A stretch of 64,000 nucleotides of DNA from Roseomonas gilardii (lineage in GTDB: Bacteria; Pseudomonadota; Alphaproteobacteria; Acetobacterales; Acetobacteraceae), in the NCBI RefSeq assembly GCF_001941945.1, contig NZ_CP015583.1, positions 2,921,501-2,985,500 of the forward strand. The letters are read 5' to 3'. The notes below the pieces were generated by a model. The model was not told the origin of the DNA. It made no database searches and saw only the letters and a list, made by a program, of their open reading frames with translations. Within the stretch, counting starts at the first letter, position 1. Each line of letters begins with the position of its first letter. The position numbers and the translations under genes were made by a program. This document shows positions 31,813 to 39,142 of the stretch, in pieces.

Positions 31813-33381
31813 CTAGCGGGAGCCCAGCTCGTAGAACTCGTCGGTCAACTCCCCGGTGCCGTCGCGCAGCAGCAGGCGCGGCGGGATGCCCTCCGGGCGC
31901 TTCTTGCCCTCCGGCAGCGGCGAGACATAGGGCCCGTCGCCCCGGCGCTTGCGGAAATCGGCCTTCGCCTGGGCACGAAGCTCCGGGTCGGTCATCAGGT
32001 CATAGCCGACCCCGGCCATGACGATGGCCGTGTTGATCGACCCCTTGTCGCCGATCGAGGTGCCGCCGCAGGCCGTGACCGGCCAGGTGTGCAGCCCCAC
32101 CCCCGCCGGCATGGTCGCCCAGGCGAAAAGGCCGGTCGGCGTGTTGTAGCTGACATCGCCGACATCCGTGGAACCACCCGTCTGCATCTCCGGCAGGAGG
32201 GGCAGGAGGCTGGTGGCAAGGCCGGCCTCCGGCAGCTTCGACTCGCGCTGGCAGGCGCGGGCGAAATCCTGCTCCGCCGCGGTCCATTCGACGGGCACGG
32301 CCGACATGTGCTGGTGGATGCGGCGGACCAGCACCTCGTTCGGCAGCAGGTCGTGCAGGCCGAAGGGCTGCTCGATCTCCACCGCGGTCTGCGTCGCCCT
32401 GGCCACCCCTTCGGCGACCTCGCGGACCCAGCCGGTCACCTCCCCGACCTGCTTCCGGTTGGTGTCGCGGATCACGATGGCGACCGCGGCCCGGTCCGGC
32501 ACGACGTTCGCCGCCTCGCCCCCATCGGTATAGACGTAGTGCAGCCGGGTGGTGGGGCGCAGGTGCTCCCGCATGAACTGGACGCCGATCCCGAACATCT
32601 CGGCCCCCTTCAGCGCGCTGCGCCCTTCCCAGGGATCGACCCCGGCATGGGCGCTGCGGCCCCGGAAGCGAACGCGCAGCAGGTTCATCGCGGCGGTCCG
32701 CAGCATGCCCGTGCCGGTCATCGGCGCCGGATGCCAGGCGAGGCAGGCATCCAGGTCGTCGAACAGCCCGTCGCGCGCCATATAGACCTTGGCACCCTCG
32801 GTCTCCTCCGCCGCGCAGCCATAGACGCGGATCGTCCCCGGATGGCCGCCGTCCATCATCATCTTCCGCAGCGCCATGGCGGCGCCGGTGCAGCCCGCGC
32901 CGAGCATGTTGTGCCCGCAGCCATGGCCGACCCCGACGCCCTTCGGCCCGGGCACCTGCCGGGGCTCGGCCGCGTTGCCCAGGCCCGGCAGCGCGTCGTA
33001 TTCCGGCAGGAAACCGATCTTCGCACCGCCCTGGCCCTGGCTCCATTCCGCGACGAAGGCCGTCGGGATCCCCGAAGTCCCCTGGCTGGCGATGGTGAAG
33101 CCGGCGGCGCGCAGCTCGCGCAGGTGGATCTCCGAGGAAACCTCCTCATGCAGCGACAGCTCGGGGTTCGCCCAGACCTCGCGCGAGATGCGGAGGATGG
33201 CGTCGCGGCAGGCCTCCACTGCCCCACGCGCTGCTTTGGTGGAAGCCGGAGGAGCTGCCTTCCCGGCCTCCTGCGCGAGGGCCGTGCCCATCCCGGCCAG
33301 CGACCAGGAAACGGCCGTCGCGAGCGATCCAAGAATGACGGAGCGGCGGGATGCGGGCATGAGGCCTGGATGCTGGCGCAT
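31813..33381 (-). CDS. Tat-exported M20D amidohydrolase, AbgB-like
   Basis: A 522-residue metallo-amidohydrolase resembling subunit B of p-aminobenzoyl-glutamate hydrolase. The N-terminus has SRRSVILGSLATA and a hydrophobic core ending ALAQ, which looks like a twin-arginine signal peptide cut near residue 37. The metal site includes GHGCGHNMLG with the M20D-type Cys at 155, and AAEETEG near 193-199. The dimerisation domain begins at LRVRFRGRSAHAG. The ATG at 33381 follows GGGAGGA six bases upstream. It stands alone, with its stop 18 bases from the convergent ligA stop. The natural substrate is uncertain; periplasmic location differs from the cytoplasmic E. coli AbgB. Confidence 0.83.
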   Translation of the reverse strand: MRQHPGLMPASRRSVILGSLATAVSWSLAGMGTALAQEAGKAAPPASTKAARGAVEACRDAILRISREVWANPELSLHEEVSSEIHLRELRAAGFTIASQGTSGIPTAFVAEWSQGQGGAKIGFLPEYDALPGLGNAAEPRQVPGPKGVGVGHGCGHNMLGAGCTGAAMALRKMMMDGGHPGTIRVYGCAAEETEGAKVYMARDGLFDDLDACLAWHPAPMTGTGMLRTAAMNLLRVRFRGRSAHAGVDPWEGRSALKGAEMFGIGVQFMREHLRPTTRLHYVYTDGGEAANVVPDRAAVAIVIRDTNRKQVGEVTGWVREVAEGVARATQTAVEIEQPFGLHDLLPNEVLVRRIHQHMSAVPVEWTAAEQDFARACQRESKLPEAGLATSLLPLLPEMQTGGSTDVGDVSYNTPTGLFAWATMPAGVGLHTWPVTACGGTSIGDKGSINTAIVMAGVGYDLMTDPELRAQAKADFRKRRGDGPYVSPLPEGKKRPEGIPPRLLLRDGTGELTDEFYELGSR

Positions 33382-33589
33382 ATCGTGGTCCTCCCAGGAA
33401 ATCCGGAACAGGACTGCTAGGTGAGCCCCCTCCCCGGCGCAACAACAGGGTGCCCTGGAAGGCCGTGCGGGGTTCTGCCACCGGGGGGGGGCACCAACCG
33501 GTCCCGCCCACCACGATCGAGCCGGGCAGCTATCCAGGCGGCGCATGGCTCGTGACAAATCTGCTGTCCGGCCACCCAGTTTCCTGTAA

Positions 33590-35656
33590 TTGATCGTCAT
33601 TCTCAATAAGAAGGCATTCCCTCCCTTGTCCGGCTTCACCGCGACGGGCCGCTGGCAACGGGCTGGCTCTCCCAACTCCCGCACGGCCAGCGAACTGGCG
33701 CCAGCCTCCGGCCGGAAGGCCCTGCCGCGCAGGCCGGACGCCCAGCCTTCCCCCGGCCCACGGACCGGCAGCCGGTTCCTTCCGGACCGCCTGGTGCGCC
33801 ATCTGCCGGATCTCGTGCTGCTCGCCTTCGTCGCGATCCAGCTCCAGCCCTTCCTGTCCGCCTTCCATCAGGCCGCCGACGACAATTTCTGGCAGTACGT
33901 CACCCTGACCGAGATGGATTCGCCCTGGGATCTCGTCGCCCGCCTTACCCGCATCGCGGAGGACCAGGGGCGCATCGGCATGTATCCCGCCATGCCGCTG
34001 GTTCTGCTGGGAACCATGCTGCCGGAATACGCCTGGGGCCGGCTTCTGGTGGTCCTTTGTTTCGGCCTGACGCTGCTGGCCTTCTGCCACCTCTTCGCCC
34101 GGCGCTTCCGGTTGCCGCTGACGCGCGCCGCCCTGCTGCTCACGGCCTGCATCCTGCCGATGGTGGCGCATCACCTGCCGCCCAATGCCTATCCGGTGAT
34201 GCTCACCCTGCCGCTGCTGGCATTGCTGGCGATCCATCTCCGGCTGGCCCGCGCCGGAGAGCTTTCCGTGCCGGCCGCCCTGGCCGCCGGGCTGGGCCTC
34301 TTCGCCGCGACCATGCTGCTGGAATACGCGCTGGTGGAGGGGCTCGGGCTGGCCGTGCTGGCGCTGATGGCGGCCCGGGCGCGCCGGGGCCGGGAGATCC
34401 AGGTGCACGGGGCGGCGCTGCTGGCCTCGGCGACCCTCCATTTCGGCTACCGCCTGGTCTTCCCGAGCCACTACCCGGGCACGATCGCGGAGGCCCTGCC
34501 GCTGGCCGACATCCTCCGCCTGCAACTCCTGCACACCGTCAACGGCACCGTCTTCCCCCATCTCTCCCTGGCCATCCCGTCGCCGGAGGATTTCGCCCCC
34601 GCCCTCCTTCTGCTCGCCACGGGCGCCTGGCTGGCCGCGCGTCTGCTGCCGGCACTGGCCGCGCGCCTGGACGCCCGGCTGGCCGTGCGGGTCCTGCTCG
34701 CCTGCCTCGCCTGGGCTTGGCTCAACACGCTCGCCCATGCCTTCACCCAGAAGTACCAGGCATGGTGCCGGAACGGGGACTGCACCTATGTCGACTCCCG
34801 CCTTTCCGCGCTGAGCCTGGGCATCGCCGCGGCCATAGGCCTCGCCTTGCTGCTCCAGGGCGCGGCGCGGCATGGCCCAGCCCGGGCCCGGCAGGCAACG
34901 CTCCTCTGCGCGGCGTGCCTGGGCCTGCTCGGCAGCGCCACCTTCCTGCACAACCGCGCCTCCGCCCGGGTCATGGCGGAAAAGGAAGGCGCCTTCGACC
35001 TCCTCCGCGAGAGCTCCTGCCGGATGCCGGACCGGATGGGGCACGATCCGCTGGTGCTGCAGGCGCTGTCGCGCGCTGTCCTCTGGCCGACGGACCCGGG
35101 CGGCGCCAGCAGGGCGACCTATCTCGCGACCTACCGGGACGCGCTGCCCCGGCTGGGCCTCGCCTGCCAGCCCATCGCCTTCCGGCCCATGCCGCAGCGG
35201 GCCGAGCTGCTCGGCTGGTCCTTCCGCGAACGCGGGGGCCGCTGGTCCCTGGGCGAATCCGCGGTGATGCGCGTCCCCGTCAGGCCGGACACGCTGGGCG
35301 CGATCCTGACGCTCTCGGCCTATGTTCCGCCCGGCGGCGCGCCGCAGCGCGTCACCATCCGCGACGCGGGGGGCCGGGCCTGCCAGCTTTCCCTGGAATT
35401 CACGAAGGTCCAGCGGGTCTTCCTGCCCTGGCGCGATGCGGCCCCGGGCTCGATGCTGACGCTGCTGCTGGAAACGCCGGATGCCGTCAGCCCCCGTCAG
35501 GCCGGGGCGAGCGAGGATGGCCGCGTCCTGGGCGTCTTCCTGTCCGGGGTGAAGCCTGTCCCCGCCGCGCCGGGACGTGGCAGGGGTGGGGATGGCACGG
35601 GCGGGGCCGGCACGGGCGCGGCCCTCGATCTCGGCCGCTGCATGGACGAAGGCTGA
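33590..35656 (+). CDS. Polytopic membrane protein of unknown function, GT-C-like layout
   Basis: An open frame of up to 688 residues that I do not recognise as a named family. About ten hydrophobic segments lie between residues 70 and 465 (for example LPDLVLLAFVAIQLQPFL, LLVVLCFGLTLLAF). These are followed by a soluble C-terminal domain of about 190 residues. That domain (WSFRERGGRWSLGESAVMRV, later DAVSPRQAG) resembles the beta-sandwich found behind some membrane glycosyltransferases. The layout suggests a lipid-linked sugar transferase or surface-polymer protein, but this is inference. The start is uncertain: TTG at 33590 overlaps a Fur-like box, and the first membrane helix begins just after a GTG at 33794. 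A GC-rich hairpin follows the stop. Confidence 0.6.
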   Translation: MIVILNKKAFPPLSGFTATGRWQRAGSPNSRTASELAPASGRKALPRRPDAQPSPGPRTGSRFLPDRLVRHLPDLVLLAFVAIQLQPFLSAFHQAADDNFWQYVTLTEMDSPWDLVARLTRIAEDQGRIGMYPAMPLVLLGTMLPEYAWGRLLVVLCFGLTLLAFCHLFARRFRLPLTRAALLLTACILPMVAHHLPPNAYPVMLTLPLLALLAIHLRLARAGELSVPAALAAGLGLFAATMLLEYALVEGLGLAVLALMAARARRGREIQVHGAALLASATLHFGYRLVFPSHYPGTIAEALPLADILRLQLLHTVNGTVFPHLSLAIPSPEDFAPALLLLATGAWLAARLLPALAARLDARLAVRVLLACLAWAWLNTLAHAFTQKYQAWCRNGDCTYVDSRLSALSLGIAAAIGLALLLQGAARHGPARARQATLLCAACLGLLGSATFLHNRASARVMAEKEGAFDLLRESSCRMPDRMGHDPLVLQALSRAVLWPTDPGGASRATYLATYRDALPRLGLACQPIAFRPMPQRAELLGWSFRERGGRWSLGESAVMRVPVRPDTLGAILTLSAYVPPGGAPQRVTIRDAGGRACQLSLEFTKVQRVFLPWRDAAPGSMLTLLLETPDAVSPRQAGASEDGRVLGVFLSGVKPVPAAPGRGRGGDGTGGAGTGAALDLGRCMDEG
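33591..33605 (+). promoter_or_regulatory. Fur-box-like sequence
   Basis: TGATCGTCATTCTCA matches 12 of 15 bases of the classic 7-1-7 Fur consensus (TGATAATNATTATCA), counting N as a match, in a local A/T-rich patch. It lies between the amidohydrolase start and the membrane-protein gene and overlaps the most upstream possible start of the latter. Alphaproteobacterial Fur/Mur/Irr sites differ, so this is a candidate only. Confidence 0.35.
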
Positions 35657-35663
35657 CCGCCCT

Positions 35664-35690
35664 CGCGGCGGGAAAGGCGAACCCGCCGCG
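35664..35690 (+). terminator. Candidate terminator hairpin
   Basis: A perfect 9-bp stem, CGCGGCGGG with CCCGCCGCG, and a 9-base loop, starting eight bases after the stop of the membrane-protein gene. There is no T run. It lies between convergent genes and could serve either strand. Confidence 0.45.
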
Positions 35691-35750
35691 TCGGATCGCC
35701 AGGGCCGGTGCCCCCCATGGCCCCGGCCCCATGCTGCGGCGGCGGCCGGG

Positions 35751-36239
35751 TCAGCCCGCCGTCTTCAACCCCTCGCGCAGCCTGCTCTCCTGCTCCGCCG
35801 TCAGGTTGGTCCGCAGCACCGTCCCGCCGAACTCGGCCATGGCCGGCAGGACCTTGTCCGCCGTGACCTTGCGCACCAGCACGCAGAGCGCCGCGCCGCC
35901 CGGCGGCAGCGCCTGGGTGGCATCCTTCAGGAAGTTGTCGTCGATGCCGACATCGGTGAAGTAGCCGCTCAGCGCCCCCGCCCCGGCGCCGACCGCGGTG
36001 CCCAGCAGCGGGTTCAGGAAGAGCATGCCGATCAGCGTGCCCCAGAGCGCGCCGGAGGCCGTGCCCGCCAGGGTGGTGTTCACCAGCTGGTTCAGCTTCA
36101 CGTTCCCGTCCGGCTGGCGGACGGCGACCACGGCATCCCCGATCTCGATCAGGTACTCCTTCTGCAGGCTCAGCAGCTTCTGCCGCGCGGCCTCGGCCGT
36201 CTGCTCGTCGGGATAGGCAACGATCACCAGATCCGCCAT
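35751..36239 (-). CDS. DUF1269 domain-containing membrane protein
   Basis: A 162-residue protein of the DUF1269 family. It starts MADLVIVAYPDEQTAEAARQ with a ferredoxin-like basic N-terminal part (to about 60). Glycine-rich hydrophobic segments follow (TASGALWGTLIGMLFLNPL and LLGTAVGAGAGALSGYF, about 59-95), then an acidic/amphipathic C-terminal part with GGAALCVLVRKV. Family members are small, widespread, often stress-associated and functionally undefined. The length is typical. It is monocistronic, convergent with the membrane-protein gene and 199 bases from the MFS gene. Confidence 0.82.
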   Translation of the reverse strand: MADLVIVAYPDEQTAEAARQKLLSLQKEYLIEIGDAVVAVRQPDGNVKLNQLVNTTLAGTASGALWGTLIGMLFLNPLLGTAVGAGAGALSGYFTDVGIDDNFLKDATQALPPGGAALCVLVRKVTADKVLPAMAEFGGTVLRTNLTAEQESRLREGLKTAG

Positions 36240-36369
36240 GTCCAGGCTCCTCCATCTTCGATGGGCGGTCCCATGCCGGAGGTTCCGGCGGGACTCCGGG
36301 CATAGAAGGCGTCAGGAATCCCTGCGTTGCAATCCCGGCCGGGCCAGCGCCGGGGCGCAGACATGCGAA

Positions 36370-36393
36370 GGGCGGAACCCGCGGGTCCCGCCC
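36370..36393 (-). terminator. Candidate terminator hairpin of the MFS gene
   Basis: GGGCGG(A)ACC and GGT(C)CCGCCC form a 9-pair stem with one mismatch and a CGCG loop, 46 bases beyond the end of the MFS gene on the minus strand. No T run is present. Confidence 0.4.
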
Positions 36394-36438
36394 ATTCCTC
36401 CGCTCACCTCACCGCGGGCAGCCCCGCGGCGTCCGGGA

Positions 36439-37746
36439 TCACTCCGCCGCGACGGGCGGAGCGTAAGGCGTGGCGCGCCGCATGCCGTTGGCCACCACCG
36501 CGACCAGGCCGATCACCGCCGCCAGGGCGACATAATGCGCCGGCCCCATCGCATCGAAGCCCGCCAGCGTACCCACTGCCATCGGTGTCAGCCCCCCGAA
36601 GATCGCGTAGGCCACGTTGTAGGAGAAGGACACGCCGGTGAAGCGCACCGCCCCCGGGAAGGCCCGCACCATCACATAGGGCACCACGTTGATGATCCCC
36701 ACCGTGGCCCCGGCCAGCGCATAGAGCGGCACCAGGTTGTCCGGGTTCGCGGCGGTGCCGACATAGAGCGCATAGGTCGAGGCGATCAGCAGCACCGTCC
36801 CCACCAGCGCCACCGCCACCGTGCTGAAGCGGTCCAGCAGCACGCCCACCAGCACGGCACAGATCGTCAGCGTCAGCGTCGCGAGGCTGCTGCCGATCAG
36901 CGTCGTGGTCGGCGGAATGTCGTGCAGGCGCTGCATCAGCGAGGGCGTCAGCAGGATCACCACCACGATGGCCGCGGTCAGCATCCAGGTCACCGCCATG
37001 GAGATCACCACCGAGGCGCCATGGCCGCGCAGCACCTGCTTCAGCGGCATCTCCTGCACCACGGCCTTGCGGGCGCGCATCGCCTCGAAGACCGGCGTCT
37101 CGTGCAGCCAGCGGCGCAGGTACATGGCGATCAGGCCGAAGACGCCGCCCACCAGGAAGGGGATGCGCCAGGCGCCGCCCAAGATCTCGTCCGGGGTATA
37201 GGCGAAGTTGATCGCCGTCGCCATCAGCGAACCCAGCAGGATGCCGCCGGTCAGCCCGCCGGTCAGCAGGCCGCAGGCCAGGCCCACGCGGTTGGCCGGC
37301 ACATGCTCCGCCACGAAGACCCAGGCGCCCGGCGCCTCGCCACCGATCGCGGCGCCCTGGAAGACCCGCATGACCAGCAGCAGCAGCGGCGCGGCATAGC
37401 CGATGCTGGCATAGGTCGGCATCAGGCCGATCAGCAGCGTCGGCACCGCCATCATCAGGATGGAAAGGGAGAACATGCGCTTGCGGCCGGTCTTGTCGCC
37501 GAAATGCGCCATGATGATGCCGCCCAGGGGCCGCGCCAGATAGCCGGCGGCGAAGATGCCGTAGGTTTGCAGGTCTCCCAGCCATGCCGACGTGCCGGCG
37601 GGGAAGAACAGCTTGCTGATCGTGACTGCGAAGAAGACATAGATGATGAAGTCATAGAATTCGAGAGCGCCGCCGAGCGAGGCAAGGGCGAGGGTCTTGG
37701 CGTCCTGGCGTGTCAGGTTTCGGTCTGTTGCGTTCTCGGTCATCAT
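36439..37746 (-). CDS. MFS transporter, metabolite:H+ symporter (MHS) family
   Basis: A 435-residue inner-membrane transporter with twelve predicted helices. It carries MHS features: GGALEFYDFIIYVFFA in helix 1, RPLGGIIMAHFGDKTGRKRMF as the loop 2-3 motif (the GDKTGRK core), and GGEAPGAWVFVAEH in helix 4-5. Relatives move citrate, alpha-ketoglutarate, proline, shikimate and similar acids with protons; the substrate here is unknown. The start is one of two adjacent ATGs (37746 or 37743); codons upstream are out of family. It is divergent from a LysE-type exporter, with a GCAATATTGC palindrome in the 249 bases between. Confidence 0.92.
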   Translation of the reverse strand: MMTENATDRNLTRQDAKTLALASLGGALEFYDFIIYVFFAVTISKLFFPAGTSAWLGDLQTYGIFAAGYLARPLGGIIMAHFGDKTGRKRMFSLSILMMAVPTLLIGLMPTYASIGYAAPLLLLVMRVFQGAAIGGEAPGAWVFVAEHVPANRVGLACGLLTGGLTGGILLGSLMATAINFAYTPDEILGGAWRIPFLVGGVFGLIAMYLRRWLHETPVFEAMRARKAVVQEMPLKQVLRGHGASVVISMAVTWMLTAAIVVVILLTPSLMQRLHDIPPTTTLIGSSLATLTLTICAVLVGVLLDRFSTVAVALVGTVLLIASTYALYVGTAANPDNLVPLYALAGATVGIINVVPYVMVRAFPGAVRFTGVSFSYNVAYAIFGGLTPMAVGTLAGFDAMGPAHYVALAAVIGLVAVVANGMRRATPYAPPVAAE

Positions 37747-37821
37747 CAGGTGTCCATGGGCCCGGCACCCGCCCTCCGGCGGCAGAGGAAGACGTTTCCT
37801 TTCGCGGGTGCGTAGCGGCAC

Positions 37822-37831
37822 GCAATATTGC
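37822..37831. promoter_or_regulatory. Operator-like palindrome between MFS and LysE genes
   Basis: GCAATATTGC is a perfect 10-bp palindrome and the most A/T-rich spot in this divergent intergenic region, 76 bases before the MFS start. It could be a repressor site or overlap a -10 element. Confidence 0.3.
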
Positions 37832-37995
37832 ATCGCATCATGCCTGTCACCAATGCCACTCCCTCCACTCGGCCCTGCCCCCAGGGCGGGGCTGATACGG
37901 CAGGCCGGCGGCGCCGGGGCAGCAGCGGCGCTGATGCCGGGGATCAGGATTATGCGTTGGACCGGCGCCGCCGCCCGGCGCAGAAAGCCACCGCC

Positions 37996-38667
37996 ATGCC
38001 GCTCGATCCCGCCCTGCTCGCCGCCTATCTCCTGGCCTGCCTCGTCCTGGTGCTGACACCGGGGCCGGACATGATGTTCGTGCTGGGCCAGACCCTGTCC
38101 GGCGGCCCGCAGCGGGGCTGGGCGGCGGTGCTGGGCATCGTCTGCGGCGCCTTCTGCCATATCGCCGCCGCCGCGCTGGGCGTGGCCGCCATCCTGGCGG
38201 CGGAGCCCATGCTCTTCGCCCTGCTGCGCCTCGCTGGCGCCGCCTATCTGGTCTGGCTCGGCCTCGGGGCGCTGCGGGCCGCCTGGCGCGGCGAGGCGGG
38301 CATCGCCCCCGCCGCGCCCTCCGCCGGAGCGGCGCCCCGGTTTCAGGGAGGGCACCTCCGGGGCCAGGGCCGCATCGTGCTCCAGGGCATGCTGACCAAC
38401 CTGCTCAACCCCAAGGTCGCGCTGTTCTTCCTGGCCTTCCTGCCGCAGTTCGTGGCGCCGGGCCTCGCCCCGGCCTGGCTCCAGATGCTGCTGCTGGGCC
38501 CGCTCCTGCCGCTGCTGGCCCTGCCGCTCTTCGCCATTCTGATCGCCGGTGCCGGCCGGACGGTCGGCCGCCTGAACCGTTCCGCCCGCGCCACCCGCTG
38601 GCTGAACGGCCTCGCCGGCACGATCTTCCTGGGGCTGGGACTGCGCCTGCTGCTCGACCGGCGATAG
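37996..38667 (+). CDS. LysE/RhtB family amino-acid exporter
   Basis: A 223-residue inner-membrane protein with six hydrophobic helices. The N-terminal half has VLVLTPGPDMMFVLGQTLSG (about 17-36), the LysE-family signature. NLLNPKVALFFLAFLPQF (about 136-153) is the second conserved block. Relatives export lysine, homoserine, threonine or leucine. An insert of about 20 residues in the central loop (AGIAPAAPSAGAAPRF) is Ala/Pro-rich. The ATG at 37996 is the first in-frame start at the family N-terminus. The substrate cannot be read from sequence. Confidence 0.92.
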   Translation: MPLDPALLAAYLLACLVLVLTPGPDMMFVLGQTLSGGPQRGWAAVLGIVCGAFCHIAAAALGVAAILAAEPMLFALLRLAGAAYLVWLGLGALRAAWRGEAGIAPAAPSAGAAPRFQGGHLRGQGRIVLQGMLTNLLNPKVALFFLAFLPQFVAPGLAPAWLQMLLLGPLLPLLALPLFAILIAGAGRTVGRLNRSARATRWLNGLAGTIFLGLGLRLLLDRR

Positions 38668-38720
38668 GCGCCGTCGTTCCGGGAGGCGGCATGCCCTGGC
38701 CCATGGACGCGCAAGGGTCC

Positions 38721-38787
38721 GGCCCCGGGGGAGAGGCTCCGCCTCTCGCCCCGGTCCCCCTCACCGCCAGGACGCTCCGCGCCCTGG
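38721..38787 (-). repeat. Dispersed hairpin repeat, copy B (two hairpins, inverted)
   Basis: Read on the minus strand, hairpin 1 (38787-38767) has arms CCAGGGCGC and GCGTCCTGG with a GGA loop, then a short G-rich spacer, then hairpin 2 (38754-38721) with a GAGAGGC/GCCTCTC core and GGA loop. Order and spacing match copy A. Confidence 0.75.
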
Positions 38788-38992
38788 ACCCGATGGGCTG
38801 GCGCGCGCGGTAACCGTCAGCCCGAAGGTGTTCGATCCCCCCGCGCCCAACGCCCCTTGCTTCCCAGACCCAGCCCGGGCTATAGGAATATAGTCAACTC
38901 CACCCTCATGTCACCGTCCCCTGGAAGCGAGAATCCGAGCGGCATGCGCTCGCCATGCATGGGAGAGCCCGCACTCATCCGGACGGATAAAG

Positions 38993-39026
38993 GTCTAAAA
39001 TCCTAAAATCTTAAAGCCCTAAAATC
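38993..39026. repeat. Short AT-rich tandem repeats
   Basis: Three close copies of CTAAAATC and one of CTTAAAGC occur within about 34 bases. Their composition is unlike anything else in the window. Function unknown. Confidence 0.7.
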
Positions 39027-39142
39027 CGGGAGGGCGCATAGGGGGAAAGACCCTGGCCCGTGCGGGCGGGGGGGGGGGAGGAACGGACAGCGCCAGCGCC
39101 GGACCGTAACGCCCCTGGGGGTCATGCATCCCGCCCTTCGCC

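Larger units (their letters stand above)
38668..39142. other. Convergent intergenic region with repeat copy, AT-rich patch and G tract
   Basis: These 475 bases separate the stops of the LysE gene and the SulP gene. They hold copy B of the dispersed hairpin repeat (38721-38787), an AT-rich inverted repeat CTATA-GGAA-TATAG (38880-38893), three CTAAAATC-type repeats (38993-39026) and an 11-base G tract (39068-39078). I see no coding sequence. Confidence 0.6.
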
